Shown piece by piece: positions 1 to 10,872 of a DNA stretch of 64,000 nt. The stretch's first letter is position 1; each line of letters opens with the position of its first letter. Position numbers and translations under genes: made by a program. Origin of the DNA: Isoetes taiwanensis (Eukaryota > Streptophyta > Lycopodiopsida > Isoetales > Isoetaceae); the NCBI GenBank assembly GCA_021234155.1, contig JAJEKV010000030.1, positions 15,924,003 to 15,988,002 on the forward strand, given 5' to 3'. Below the pieces are notes generated by a model. The model worked only from the letters and a program-made list of their open reading frames with translations, ran no database searches and was not told the origin of the DNA.

Positions 1-418
1 TATACACAAGAACATGGCCACTAGAAGAATCGACCAACTTGCTAACAACTGCTTAAAGATATTATGATGTCTCTTGCACCACTAGGAATAAACCAATTTG
101 CCAACATCTACCCAAAGATATTCGATGATCGCCTGTCTAATAAATGGTGAGATAAGTGCAATCTATCTCAGCATGAAAAGCACTAACATAGTACTCTCCT
201 ACAAATAATTTGATGGTCCAACCTCTCAGAGTATTGGTCCACTCATACTTATATCACTAAGATTTAATCACGTTGTACATTGGAAACGTCATTAATCACG
301 TTTAAATCTTATCGATATTAATTATTTGATTGATATGCAAATAGTCTGTTTGATGTTTTTTGTTTCATAATCCTTTTCAAAGAGCACTGATTTCCTGCTC
401 GATCCTATAAGTTCTTCA

Positions 419-1862
419 CTACATTCCTTGCACGTGATCAGTTGCATTAACTACTCGAGCATTAACTACTCGAGCTGCTCGGGATATACGAGAATCACGA
501 ATACGCTTGCTCATTTTACTTAGCATTCGTCTATAACACCCTTCAAAGGCCTGAACTAATGGACTCCATTTCTTAGTACAACCCCCGTGTTGAGTGCTGC
601 GCTGATAAATTGTTTTGAATAATTTGTGTGATTTCTCCATCCCTTCTGCACTGAACTTTGATAAGCTGCCATATTCTTGTATAAACCAGGACAAGTGAGC
701 AGATAATATGTGTTGTAAGGTAAACAAAAATGGTTACAATATGTTTAAAATGTATAATGTCTTTCTTACATAGCATAGTACCATGTAGTGAGTAGCTGAT
801 GATGTTGGATGAGCTTTGTTAAAAGCATGTATAAAATTGTTGACAGCATTTTGAAATTCCAAGGCTCTATCTCAAGACAAGTTCTCATCCATCATCATCT
901 CATATACTTTTTCAAAGCTTGTCCAAACATTTTTCTTCTGCACAGCTGCCATACCTCCTCTTGTAAGGTCACGCTCAGCATCCACTAGTTGTTGACCAAA
1001 AGACCATTGACACGAGTTCTTAATCTCCCTGTATACATGTTATAGATTTTATGTTAGGCTCAATTATCCCTTAGCCCTTAACCCCCTAAAGTTTAATATC
1101 CGGGTTACCTATGGCCTTTTGAGCGTCTTCACTCAAGAAATGCCGTGCTTTTGCTCCTCCAAGACTCACAGATTTTGGAACATCTGTCTTATCAGAGGAC
1201 CGCTTCTCATCCTTCGTTATCTTCGCTTCACCTAAAGAATAAATGGTACACTAAAGAATAAGAAGATTCATAGTTTAAAATGGCACACTAAAGAATAAGA
1301 AGATTCTGTTTACCATTATGTAATCCTGCAGCAGAAAGAACTTGTTCTATATTACGCAAGCTTGTGTCACGAGCAGCTTGGGGTCTTTTATTCCAGCAGA
1401 ACAACACGGAAAGGTTAATCAGCTTGTCAACAATACGAATGAATGCATGAAGCATGCAAGGATGGAACCGGCTCAAAGAAATATTGATTATGGCATTTTG
1501 TGATGTACGAGTTGGTGCTTGTTCTGTTTGTCGTACGGAAAACCAACCAGAATCCTTCGTCGAGACCATACAAAAAGGGCAAGGAGCTCTTGCATTGGCA
1601 CCTTCAGCAAAACCATAAAACACCTACAAAATGCATTTCATAATGAGCAAATTATTTACTTGGCATTTAAAATATGTTTGTACTTTTGCTGTTTTAAGAT
1701 CAGAAGAAAAATGCCAATCAATCTTGAATGTTCCAACACCATCAACTATTAGTGGCTCTACTCGAATTTGTTCATTGATGACAGATGGAATTTTTGTTTG
1801 TTCGAGCACCCAGCGCAAATTGAAATAATTTTCAGCTGGAATTTCAAAAGCTGTTAGCCACC
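419..1862 (-). pseudogene. Decayed multi-exon transposase-like gene
   Basis: Several minus-strand coding blocks are joined by plausible plant introns. One block ends about 1862 (acceptor TTTACAG) and includes a stretch with VDGVGTFKIDWHF; the next (about 1288-1618) follows an acceptor TTTTGTAG and contains a CPFC pair and HPCMLHAFIRIVDKL; a short exon lies at about 1112-1212 (acceptor CTTTAG, donor GGTAACC); another spans about 780-1030 (acceptor TATACAG) with an internal TGA near 885; the last (419-720) contains LSKFSAEGMEKSHKLFK. The motif pattern resembles uncharacterised transposon-derived proteins of plants and fungi with an H...F...G.EK signature, but I cannot name the superfamily. The internal stop and missing start argue for a pseudogene. 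The splice sites are inferred by eye. Confidence 0.4.
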
Positions 1863-2009
1863 TGTAAAAAAAAAATCCATTTCTTAATCAAGGAGCGCAT
1901 GCAGAGGCAGATACTAATGAGGTACTTGATGCACTAAAATTTACTAAGTCACCAAAGGTCAAATTCACTAAAATTTGACTCATCAAAGGTCAAATTCAGA
2001 TTGTGTAAT

Positions 2010-2059
2010 ATTACTTTATGTTGTTTGCCACTTACTGGTGGCAAACAACATAAAGTAAT
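2010..2059. repeat. Perfect 22-bp inverted repeat (hairpin)
   Basis: A 22-nt arm at 2010-2031 is exactly complementary to 2038-2059 with a 6-nt loop (TTACTG). Just upstream the phrase CAAAGGTCAAATTCA occurs twice (about 1955 and 1985). No flanking target duplication is obvious, so it may be a foldback-element relic or an inverted tandem duplication. Confidence 0.9.
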
Positions 2060-2544
2060 CTAAGAAATTTATCGCGGCGGCCAAGGCCGTCGTGCACATT
2101 TCTATATTTTTTTTTTGAGGCGTTTTATCGAGGAATACGTTTGGTCCTCAAGCATTATCTAAGAGTATGAAGTTTTGAGTTTTTAGAAAGAGTTGAAGGC
2201 GAACAAAGTAATGAAGCGTTTATTAAAATCACAAGAGAAAATAATAAATCTAGGACGATTTTAAGTTGGCTATTTTGTCTAGCAAGGTGTTGCATTCAGT
2301 TGATCAATCAATTGGACTGATTGTTTGAATAACAATCTTTTGTCTTTGCCTATTTATATAGTCAGTTTGAACAACGACTACATGGAATGGTTTTTGGTGA
2401 CTATGTTTCAATTCTACAATTATCGGCTGGCAATAAGGAGCAGAGGTTGGAACCCATTGCTTTGCGCAGCAAGAGTGGAAGCAAACAATCTAAACTGGAT
2501 CAAACAAAATCAAAGGAAGTTGCGAGTAGAAATGTACCAAGGTC

Positions 2545-2961
2545 TCATTGACTACATAGATCATGAGGCATAGCAAAGAGGCTTAAGATCCGGCAAACTG
2601 ACCTCACGATCTTCAGATGGGCATGCTCGTCAACGCGCTTCTTTGCCTGTCCACAATCTCTTGACCGAGACCACTGCTTATAAAATGTAGTATTAAACCC
2701 TGGATAATTCTGCTCCCCAGTGATGAAGTCTGAAACTCTGTTTGTTGGAATATAGCAGCAAGGAACAGCAACAGAGCCACTCTTTGCGACTGTGTGGTGA
2801 TCTTCCATTTTCCATATCAGATCCTTCCTTGAAAATGGGCCTGGGGGAGGAACTTGAATGGGGAGGATCTGAATTGGGGAGTATCTTGAATGGGGCCTCT
2901 GAAATTCATGAAGCAGGTGTGGAGCTTGTTCCACCGTTTTCATGTATTCGATATATTGCAT
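2545..2961 (-). CDS. Unrecognised 138-codon ORF, possible upstream exon of the 419-1862 gene
   Basis: The reading frame includes VSDFITGEQNYPGFNTTFYK followed by a charged stretch with KKRVDEHAHLKI. The ITGEQ..PG..TTF pattern is compatible with another exon of the transposase-like gene on the same strand, but no splice partner is certain. It has no homologue that I recognise and could be chance coding. Confidence 0.2.
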   Translation of the reverse strand: MQYIEYMKTVEQAPHLLHEFQRPHSRYSPIQILPIQVPPPGPFSRKDLIWKMEDHHTVAKSGSVAVPCCYIPTNRVSDFITGEQNYPGFNTTFYKQWSRSRDCGQAKKRVDEHAHLKIVRSVCRILSLFAMPHDLCSQ

Positions 2962-3573
2962 TATATTAGTTATCTCGGCCTCTCTCTAGATTATTTATAT
3001 GGCATCAAATAACACAGGCATAGATTTTAGCTGCGTCTTCATGATTAAATAGCAGGATTTAAATGTGTGTGAAAAAAGTGAGACTGTAAATGTTGGGCAG
3101 TTGCAAAACGTCTTTGGTGATGCGAAGCATAACATAATCATCATGTCCTGAAGCTTGACATCTCTTTGGCAAAAATTCAGGACAATGAAGACTTTGAATC
3201 AAGCAAAGATAAAGATCAAGTATAATCTATTATAGAAATTAATGCTTTTGAAACCTCTAAAACAAAGCTGGAATGCAAATGTTTCTAGCTTTGGCTGATT
3301 AGGCAAGCCAAAGCTACCTAGGAGGATCTACGTAGAATCCTAGAGAGATAAATGCCCTGAGATTGATGGTATTCCTATAGAGTTCTTTTAGAAATGTTGC
3401 GATTGGCTTGATGATGATGTGTATTGCCTTTTGAGGTTTAATTTATCTCGTTATTGCCTATTGGAGTAATATAGCTGAGTTCGACTTCAAGGTCATGAAA
3501 TAGTGTACCTAAAGTTGGATATGCAAATACGATATTGTTGACTGGACTTTCTTAGAGAAATATCTCTTATGCT

Positions 3574-4570
3574 TTGACCTTGTTCACAGATGATGTCATG
3601 AGACTTCATTATTCCCCTTCCCTTCCCTCCCCCCCCACTATGGGAGCTGCATGGGAGAAGATCATTAAAGGTCCGTTGGAGAAGCACTTGTTCTGGTGGT
3701 CCACCGCAAAGTTGTCTCTTGCGGGTCGCATTACAGTGGCCAAGTCAGTCCTTAGTAGTACCCATGTTTATATGGCATCCTTACTGCTAGCCCCACAGAT
3801 CAAAGTACGTGAACTCATTGCAATAGTTCGGAACTTTATAATGGCAGGTATTGAGGAAGGTATTGTGATTAAGGTGGCTTGGTCGAAGTGTATCCATCCA
3901 AAATGGACAGGTAGTCTTCCCAATCAAAGTTTCAGAAGATTGTGGGTGTTATCAGAAACACTATTTGGGGTGGAAACAAAGCAGGGGCTGTGGTAAAGAT
4001 TGCATGGTCTAAATGTATAAAACCTAAGTTTGCTGTTATGATCAAAATTTACATGTGATGTTATGTCATTTGGAGGCTTCTCGTGGGTAAGGATGATTCT
4101 CCTGGGTTACGACTTATTGCACAAGCTCTTACCCACTGTATTCCTTTTGGTAAAGATACACTTAAATATGTTCTTCCATGGGGTCTATTCTATGAGTTGC
4201 GACCTTATCATAATGCTTCTCCATTTTTAATGGGGTTGTTAGATTCCAAGCACATAGTCAAAACATTATTTCACATCAGTCCAACCGCTTGTGCCAATTG
4301 AATTCACCTTGTTGGTGGATCTCCCTGGCAGACAATGCAACGCTTTGCTTTACAGTCCACCCATTGACTCAACGATGTTGGAAAATGGCAGGAATCTTAA
4401 CAATTGCAGCATGGTATGACTCATGCCAGCTGCTGTTATGAGAGGCATTTCAGTTAAAGTTTTTGTTGGGGCGATGGGATAGAGCTCTTTAGCAAAAAGT
4501 TGTTGACTATCTACAGATTCTGCCACATCAAGAAGCTATTTTGATATGGGTTTGTCATGAGGAGGTTAAG
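3574..4570 (+). pseudogene. LINE non-LTR retrotransposon fragment, C-terminal RT region (copy 1)
   Basis: The 3574-3996 frame contains WWSTAKLSLAGRITVAKSVL, the thumb-like segment downstream of the RT palm in plant L1-type LINE ORF2. It is followed by two similar W.KCI.PK segments (about 3880 and 4000) and decayed coding to about 4570, including a segment with WYDSCQLL and KFLLGRWD that recurs in the second copy near 5790-5860. Frames are broken repeatedly and the palm motifs are absent, so this is a dead 3' fragment. Confidence 0.6.
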
Positions 4571-5049
4571 GAGTGCAAACTTGTGAACTCTAACAATGTT
4601 TAGAATTGAATGCACTAATTTTGATGAAATGCAATTCAGAAGGAATATTCTAAAGATTTCCCTGAAAACAATAAATTTCTTGCTATTTTTGTGGTACTGT
4701 TGATAATTTAGACATTTTTACAAATTTTTGTACCCTATTTTGGGTCTGTGTATAAAACTTGAAGGCATATTTTTTTGTTTCTAACCTAAATTGTTCGAAC
4801 AAATTATGGAACAAAACAATAAAAAAGCACACTAACTCGAAAAGATAGTAGAATGAAAATATCTCAAATCTATAAGTAAGAGGAGTGACCCAAAGTAGTT
4901 TTAAATAGAATTTTATAAGAGATACTACAACAGTTATACAAAACATATTGATTATGAAATGTAGCATGACTTTGCAACTATCAAGAATGGACTATGTCTT
5001 CAAAATAACTGTTATTGAACATCATGTGACTTTGCTAGTAATACAAGGT
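4571..5049. other. AT-rich spacer without recognised gene
   Basis: I see AT-rich sequence with no protein or RNA motif. A short ORF on the minus strand (4683-4967) is rich in Phe, Leu and Tyr and looks like chance coding from AT-rich DNA. Confidence 0.5.
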
Positions 5050-5658
5050 CTATCTCATTCTCAGATTCGTTGGCACCATGGTCGGTATCAACACCATGGT
5101 CGTATCACTATTTGTGTCTAGTGCCTCGCTATCAGAGGTGGCTGTGCTGGAACGGTCCTCCTCGTCAATGTCTACTAGTAAAATGTCATCTTCCTTGTCA
5201 GTAATATTGTCAACATCCTTTGACGACTCACCTGGACCACAAGCAGATTCTAGCAGCCTTTTAGTAGTCTCCCGCAGTCTATTGGTGGCTTTGAGGGTAA
5301 AGTCATATGCAAGGATTTTTACTTCTGAGAGATGAAGCATATCCATTCTTGCTGTGCTTCTTGCTCTTTTGCCTCTGTTGGATTTTATCATCTCAAAGTC
5401 ATACCATCCAGCAAATGCATATTTTGATTTGGTTCTCATCCAATGCACCTTAGGTTGTACGGGTAATCCCTCCTCACGAACAACATCAAGGACTTTTGCC
5501 AACCAAAACATTCGGCCTTCCTCATCATCGTCAGCCAAAACAATAACTAGCATTCCCTTTTGTATTTCTGAAGTATTGCCAGAAATTCTAGCTTCTTGTT
5601 GTACTGTTCTATGGGAGGCAGTCAAATATCTTTTCTGGCCATGCCCCTCTATCCACAC
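5050..5658 (-). CDS. Unrecognised 202-codon ORF, transposon-associated C-terminal domain
   Basis: An open frame of 202 codons. Residues about 30-100 contain FWLAKVLDVV and KVHWMRTKSKYAFAGWYDFE, a small beta-rich (BAH/Tudor-like) pattern seen by eye; residues about 150-190 are acidic and Ser-rich. Such a module often follows transposase domains in plant DNA transposons, so it may belong to the same family as the 419-1862 gene, but that is inference. It lies between two LINE fragments and may have inserted among them. The true start is uncertain. Confidence 0.35.
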   Translation of the reverse strand: MWIEGHGQKRYLTASHRTVQQEARISGNTSEIQKGMLVIVLADDDEEGRMFWLAKVLDVVREEGLPVQPKVHWMRTKSKYAFAGWYDFEMIKSNRGKRARSTARMDMLHLSEVKILAYDFTLKATNRLRETTKRLLESACGPGESSKDVDNITDKEDDILLVDIDEEDRSSTATSDSEALDTNSDTTMVLIPTMVPTNLRMR

Positions 5659-5659
5659 C

Positions 5660-6653
5660 CTATTGGGAACTCCATGGTAGTGGGCACCACTGCCTCTAGA
5701 CCCCTCAGCACCTCCATTGGCAGCATCACTTCATCCCCTTACACAGAGACGATGTGTTCTTGCAGGTGTTGTCTCTATTCAAGCATGGTATGAAGCGGGT
5801 CGCCTACTGTCTTGGCCTGAATTTCAGGCAAAGTTCCTGCTCTCTCGTTGGGATGTGTCTCTATGAGAGAAGGTCTCAGAAAATTTGCCTCTTATAGTGC
5901 AAGTTGGTGTTGCTGAAAGGGTGCCATGGGACTACCCTTAAAATATTCACAAAGGCAAGCACTTTGTCAGATCAGTGTATCGCCTTCTTTTCGCACCACA
6001 TCCCTCCTTGCCAAATGGGTGGCACCTACAGGTTCCACAGCCCACTTTGTGTCTATATGGCGATGGATTTGGGATAGGTTGCTCCACCCTAATGTCTCTG
6101 TACTATGGTGGTGGGTTATCCACAGGTGCCTCAGTGTTAATGCCTTTCGACATCGCTATGATCCTCGCATATCTGCAGTACGCCCACTCTGCCTTTCAGA
6201 CGTTGAGACTCTTGAGCACTGTCTCTTTGATTGTCCAGAGGTTCAACCAGCGTGGTCCTGGCTACAAAGTTTGTTTAACAGTACATTGGACTGCCGATGC
6301 ATCCTCTTGGCATCCTATCCCAACGCATGGCCCCCAACTAAATAGAGGGCATTCCATCTTGGTTTTGATTGGCTCCTGTAGTCACTGACAGCCTACGAGT
6401 GTTCTTCCATTAAATCAGAAATGATGGAACGGATCAGGATTCAATATCTTCGAATTGATTCTTATCGTTAGTCTCCTATTCTAGAGCAAGTACATAGTGC
6501 TCCAGGCTTGTGCTCCTATGGCATCTTTTTGTGCTTACACGGTTAGATGAGACATTTAAATTTTATACCTTTTTATTTGATTAATAAACTTTTTGGCTTT
6601 CGTCCTTCCAAAAAAAAGGGGGGGTCAAACTAATGTTGGAGAGTAAAAAAAAA
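5660..6653 (+). pseudogene. LINE 3' end with zinc-binding RT domain (zf-RVT), copy 2
   Basis: The 5926-6345 frame contains WRWIWDRLLHPNVSVLWWWV and, further on, C..D.ETLEHCLFDCP, the His/Cys pattern of the zinc-binding domain at the C-terminus of plant LINE ORF2. A preceding segment (about 5780-5880, other frame) matches the WY...LL...KFLL.RWD phrase of copy 1, so the two are separate copies of one family. A poly-A run at about 6642-6654 is compatible with a LINE 3' tail. Frames are broken. Confidence 0.65.
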
Positions 6654-6654
6654 A

Positions 6655-7262
6655 AATTCAATACAATGCATTTAATCATTAGAGGTTTCTCCAACGAGGA
6701 TCGAAGTTTACAAAGACACTTAAATTGGTATTAATGTACACGAACCTTTTAGACTATCATACACATGTTTTTTGCTGCGGAGAATCACTTATATCTCAAC
6801 CCAACTCCATAAAGCTACACATACTAAGACTAACGCAAAGACTAAATGTCTGGAGGTGTTCCAAAAATTATTTTCGTACAAGAATGCATTGATCGGGACA
6901 TTGAAAACCCCATACAACGAAGGAATACAAGTAGTGATGCACAAGAATAGTTAGCAACTATGCAAGAATTCATTTTTGAAGACCATATGATAGACATGTC
7001 CTATGAGCGTCTTAGACGTTGGCGAGCATCTTAGAAGTTGGCTAGCATCATGTTAGAACCATGGATATATTCATGCTATGTTTTGGCATATATTCTAACG
7101 ATCTGTTAGAACCATAAAACAACACACTACATTTTAAAAAAATTTGAGGTTTGCTCGTGGTTCTAACACAAAACCACAACATTGACCAACATCTACCAAG
7201 TTTGCATGACCTATCCCCAAGTTTAAAAGTTGTACCATAGAAGACATCAGGTAAAATTTATA
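6655..7262. other. Spacer, no gene seen
   Basis: I see no convincing coding sequence or RNA gene. Short duplicated phrases occur near 7010-7040, around GCGTCTTAGACGTTGGCGAGCA. Confidence 0.5.
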
Positions 7263-7518
7263 TTACTGGTTCTCTATCATATCATATCATATCATCATCT
7301 ATCTATATATCTATCTATATATAATAAAGAAATAGTGTCCGTGAGTTAGTTAGTTAGTCTGTCTGTTAGTGAGTAACTCCACCCCCATCGACGGTAAAGA
7401 AGGCGCCACATGGCGCGATCTCAGCCGTTAGATCCTTGAAAGTTCTAGAAGTAGAAGCTTCTAGAACAAGGCGCCACGCGCGATCTCGGCCGTTAGATCC
7501 TTGAAAGTTCTAGAAGTA

Positions 7519-7546
7519 GAAGCTTCTAGAACATTCTAGAAGCTTC
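7519..7546. promoter_or_regulatory. Perfect six-unit heat-shock element array
   Basis: GAA and TTC triplets alternate exactly every 5 bp: GAA 7519, TTC 7524, GAA 7529, TTC 7534, GAA 7539, TTC 7544. This is the binding geometry of trimeric heat-shock factor (three or more alternating nGAAn units). A weaker array sits in the neighbouring duplicate (7442-7465). Function is inferred from the motif only. Confidence 0.55.
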
Positions 7547-7599
7547 TAAAATCTTCTTCTTGAACTCCTAGAAGCTTCTAAAATGTTATGTTTTGTGGG

Positions 7600-7660
7600 G
7601 GATTCGAACCCTAATCATTGCTCCCCCAAGCCCTCCATCCTTACCACTAGATCAAGCATT
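7600..7660 (-). repeat. tRNA-derived SINE-like head 1 (Pol III A and B boxes)
   Basis: On the minus strand an A-box-like TGATCTAGTGGTAAGG is followed by a B-box GGTTCGAATCC (plus-strand 7600-7610), the arrangement of tRNA-related plant SINE heads. The spacer between boxes does not fold into a tRNA anticodon arm, so this is not a tRNA gene. Confidence 0.5.
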
Positions 7661-8023
7661 GATTTGTTGAAATAAATAGAAGTTCACATATAGTTAAGGG
7701 CGAGGGCTTATTAATTCAAGAATGGTCGTCCTAAATAGCTTTAAAATCTTCTAGAACATCCTAGAAAATTCCAGATGCTCATGGACAAAGAAATTTTTTT
7801 GAAACTTTGCAAATGCTCAAAATAGAATGTTGTGGAATGTTCCAATACTCCGGGGTGCCAGATCCTTGAAAGTTCTAGAAGTACTCCGGGTTGCCAGATC
7901 CTTGAAAGTTCTAGAAGTTTCTAGAGCCTTTTAAGGCTTTGGAGTCTTTTAGGATGTTCTAGGAGCTACTAGAATCTTCTAAAATGTCCTTAGCCTTTTC
8001 AATTTTTTTATTTTATTTTGTGG

Positions 8024-8084
8024 GGGTTTCGAACCCTGGTCATTGCCCCTCAAGCCCTACATCCTTACCATTAGGCTAAGCATC
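8024..8084 (-). repeat. tRNA-derived SINE-like head 2
   Basis: On the minus strand, GCTTAGCCTAATGGTAAGGA followed by GGTTCGAAACC (plus-strand 8025-8035) repeats the A-box/B-box layout of the first head, with small substitutions. Confidence 0.45.
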
Positions 8085-8792
8085 AATTTGTTAAACATTT
8101 ACTTCACAAATAGTTAGGGGGCTACTTTTCAATAAGAAAGTGTGGGGTGACATTCACAAGTCCTGCGGGATAGTAGGAGGGAACGCGTTGATTGAACCAA
8201 AAGTGTAGAGAGCATTTCCAAGTGTTGGGATCTAGAAGAAAAACACCCAGAGGTGCTCCATTTGACACTTTAGTTCTCTAACGCCCGTCCCACTAACAAC
8301 TAACGGTTAATGCGTTTCTGGCGGTAGCTGAGACCCAAAATAGAAAGTTTTAGTGCCTAAGGCCCAAAATAGAAAGTTTTAGCGTGTAGTTAAAATAAGC
8401 GTATCTTGATGTTCTGCAATGTTTTGAATGGTCATAGATAGATGGAATGTTCAAAAGTAGAAACTTTTTTAGAGTATGTGATAACAGCCTTTGAGGCCCA
8501 AAATAGAAAGTTTAGGTCTGATATTTTCCAGTGTTTTCAATGGCCATAAATAGGCTCCATACCCAGGTATGAAGGCGACGTGGCCTCAATATGCTCCTGA
8601 GACCTAACATAGAAAGTTTTAAGATGTAATACCGCGTTATTAACGAATGTAACTCCACCCCCATCGACGGCATGCGTGGCGCCACTTGGCAAGATCCGGA
8701 CGGTCCTAATGCGTTGCTTCACGCGCCACGTGGCGCAATCCCAGCCCTCCCCCTTTTTTCTAACCACTATCTAAAATTTTATGTTGCATGGT

Positions 8793-8850
8793 GGATTCGA
8801 ACCCAAGTCTAGCCGCCCATACCCCCCAATTCTAACCACTAAGCCAAGCA
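8793..8850 (-). repeat. tRNA-derived SINE-like head 3
   Basis: On the minus strand, TGGCTTAGTGGTTAGAAT is followed by GGTTCGAATCC (plus-strand 8793-8803). It is the third tRNA-like Pol III box pair in 1.3 kb. Confidence 0.5.
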
Positions 8851-8937
8851 TTTCTTCTTCAACAAAACAGAAAGTACATCTTTAGTTAAGGCTGGGGCAA
8901 TGGAAATTCATTTGGTTAATTAAAAGCCTTGATCCTA

Positions 8938-8960
8938 GAACCTTCTAGAATGTTCTAGAA
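8938..8960. promoter_or_regulatory. Five-unit heat-shock element array
   Basis: GAA 8938, TTC 8943, GAA 8948, TTC 8953 and GAA 8958 alternate at exact 5-bp spacing at the edge of the GA tract. It mirrors the array at 7519-7546. Confidence 0.5.
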
Positions 8961-8966
8961 TAAAGC

Positions 8967-8982
8967 CAGAGAGAGAAGAGGG

Positions 8983-9076
<94 letters not shown>

Positions 9077-9651
9077 CATGGGGGGAGAGATAGAGAGGGG
9101 AACGAAGAGAGAGGGGAGAGAATAGAGAGAGGAGACTTAAAAGAGAGAGAAGCGAAAGAAGAGAGAGGAGAGAGAGAGGAGAGAGAGGAGAGGAAGGAGA
9201 GAGGGAAGAAAGAGGAGAGAGAGGAGAGAGGAGGAGAAGAGAGAGAAAGGAATAGAAAAGAGAGAAAAAGATAGAGAGAGAGGAGAAATAGAGAGAGATA
9301 AGGAAAAAAGGGGAGAGAGAGAAGAGAGAAAGGGGGGAGAGAGAGAGAGAGAGAGTAGAAAAGAGAGGGAGAGGGTAAAGATAAAGAGAAGAGAAGAGAG
9401 AGGAGAGAGAAAGAGAGGAGAGAGGAGAGAGAGAAGAGAGGAAAGAGAAAGAAGAGAGAAAGAGAGGAGGGAGGAGAGAGAGAAAAGAGGGAAGAGAAAG
9501 AAGAGAGAGGAGAGAGAAGAGAGACAGAGGGAGAGGGAGAGAGAGAAGAGAGGGATAGACAAAGAGAGAAGAGAGAGAAAGAGAGGAGGGAGGAGAGAGA
9601 GAGGAGAGCAAGAGAGGAGAGAGAAGAGAGAGAAGAGAGAGGGAAGAGAAG

Positions 9652-9692
<41 letters not shown>

Positions 9693-10601
9693 AAGAAGAG
9701 AAAGGGGAGAGAGAGGAAAGAAGAGAGATGAGAGAAAGAGGAGAGAGAAGAGAGAAAGGGGAGAGGGAAGAGAGGAGAGAGAGAGGAGGGAGAAGAGAGG
9801 AAGAAAGATAGGGAGAGGGGAGAAATAGAAAGAGAGGATAGAGATAGGAGAGAGAGAAGGAATCAATGGGAGAGAGAGAAGAGAGAAAGGGGGAGAGAAA
9901 GAGAAAATGGGAGAGAAGAGAGAGAGGAGAGCTGAAAGAGAAAGAGGGGAAAGAAGAGAGAGGAGAGAGAAGAGAGAAAAGAGAGACGGAAGAGAGAGGA
10001 GAGAGAGAAGAGAGAGAGAAAAGAGAGGAGAGAAGAGAGAAAGGGAGGAGAGAGAGAGAGGAGAAAAGAGAGAGAGAGGGTAAATACAAAGAGAAGAGAA
10101 GCGAGAGGACAGAGAAAAGAGAGAGAGAGAGAGAAAAGAGAGGAGAGAGAAAGAAGAGAGAGGAGAGAGAAGAGAGACAGAGGCGGAGGGGAGAGAGAGA
10201 AGAGAGGGAGAGACAAAAAGAGGAGAGAAAAAGAGGAGGGAGGAGAGAGAGCAGAGAGGAGAGAGGAAGAAGAGAGAGGAGAGAGAAGAGAGACAGAGGG
10301 AGAGGGGAGAGAGAGAAGAGAGGGATAGACAAAGAGAGAGGAGAGAGAAACAGAGGAGGGAGGAGAGCAGAAAGGAGAGAGAAGAGAGAGAAGAGAGAAG
10401 AGAGAGGGGAGAGAGAGAGAGGGGAAAGAAGAGAAAGAAGAGTGAGAGGGAAAAGAGGAGAGACGAGAGAGAGAGGAGAGAGAAGAGAGAAAGGGGAGAG
10501 GGAAGAGAGAGGAGAGAGAGAGGAGGGAGAAGAGAGAAACAAAGATAGAGAAAGAGGGGAGAAATAGAGACAGAGGAGAGAGATAGGAGAGAGATAGGAT
10601 A
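8967..10601. repeat. 1.6-kb purine (GA) tract
   Basis: The plus strand is almost pure purine for about 1.6 kb: perfect (GA)n at about 8991-9074, then interrupted GAGAGG/GAAGAG arrays with higher-order repetition (for example GAGACAGAGGGAGAGG near 9522, 10181 and 10290). Very long Ser/Leu (minus) and Arg/Glu (plus) frames across it are artefacts of the repeat. Mirror-symmetric purine tracts can form triplex DNA. Confidence 0.95.
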
Positions 10602-10604
10602 GGG

Positions 10605-10870
10605 TTGTACTTTGGAATTCATAGTAGGTGTAGTAAGCTCCTAACGGGTGATACTTTAAAAGTAATAGTAGATGTGGGTACCCTCCCAATGGGTGAGAGT
10701 TTGAAATTGGTAGTCGCTGTAGTAAGTGTGAGTTAGCTTTTGATGGGTGGGACTTTGGAGTTGATAGTAGGTCTGAGTAGACTTCCAATGGATGATACTT
10801 TGAAATTGGTAGTAAATGTGACTAAGCTCCTCAATGTGTGGGCCTGACCTATTCTTGGAATTGGTAGTAA
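10605..10870. repeat. Minisatellite, about 44-56 bp period, six degenerate copies
   Basis: The phrase ACTTTGGAATTGGTAGTAG, with variants, recurs at about 10608, 10652, 10695, 10751, 10796 and 10851, separated by AGCTCCTAATGGGTGA-type sequence. Confidence 0.75.
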
Positions 10871-10872
10871 AC

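Larger units (their letters stand above)
7263..8960. repeat. Composite repeat with tRNA-like heads and HSE arrays
   Basis: The stretch begins with short ATC/TAT microsatellite runs and AATAAAGAAATAGTGTCC, carries two near-identical tandem segments (about 7412-7473 and 7469-7533) with the palindrome-like GGCGCCAC..GGCGCG, and ends in TTCTAGAA-rich sequence just before the GA tract. A related GGCGCCAC block recurs at about 8690-8740. It has no ORF of note. A non-autonomous element, possibly Helitron-like or a SINE cluster, is plausible, but no terminus is proven. Confidence 0.5.

Noticed and set aside
3574-6653. One LINE split by an insertion at 4571-5659
   Set aside because: Both parts contain the same WY..LL..KFLL.RWD phrase, so they are two copies, not two halves.
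7600-8850. tRNA genes
   Set aside because: A and B boxes are present but no acceptor stem or anticodon arm can be drawn; they fit SINE heads.
8935-10788. 617-codon Ser/Leu-rich ORF (and overlapping 555-codon and plus-strand Arg/Glu ORFs)
   Set aside because: They arise only because GA repeats contain no stop codon in several frames; composition is pure repeat.
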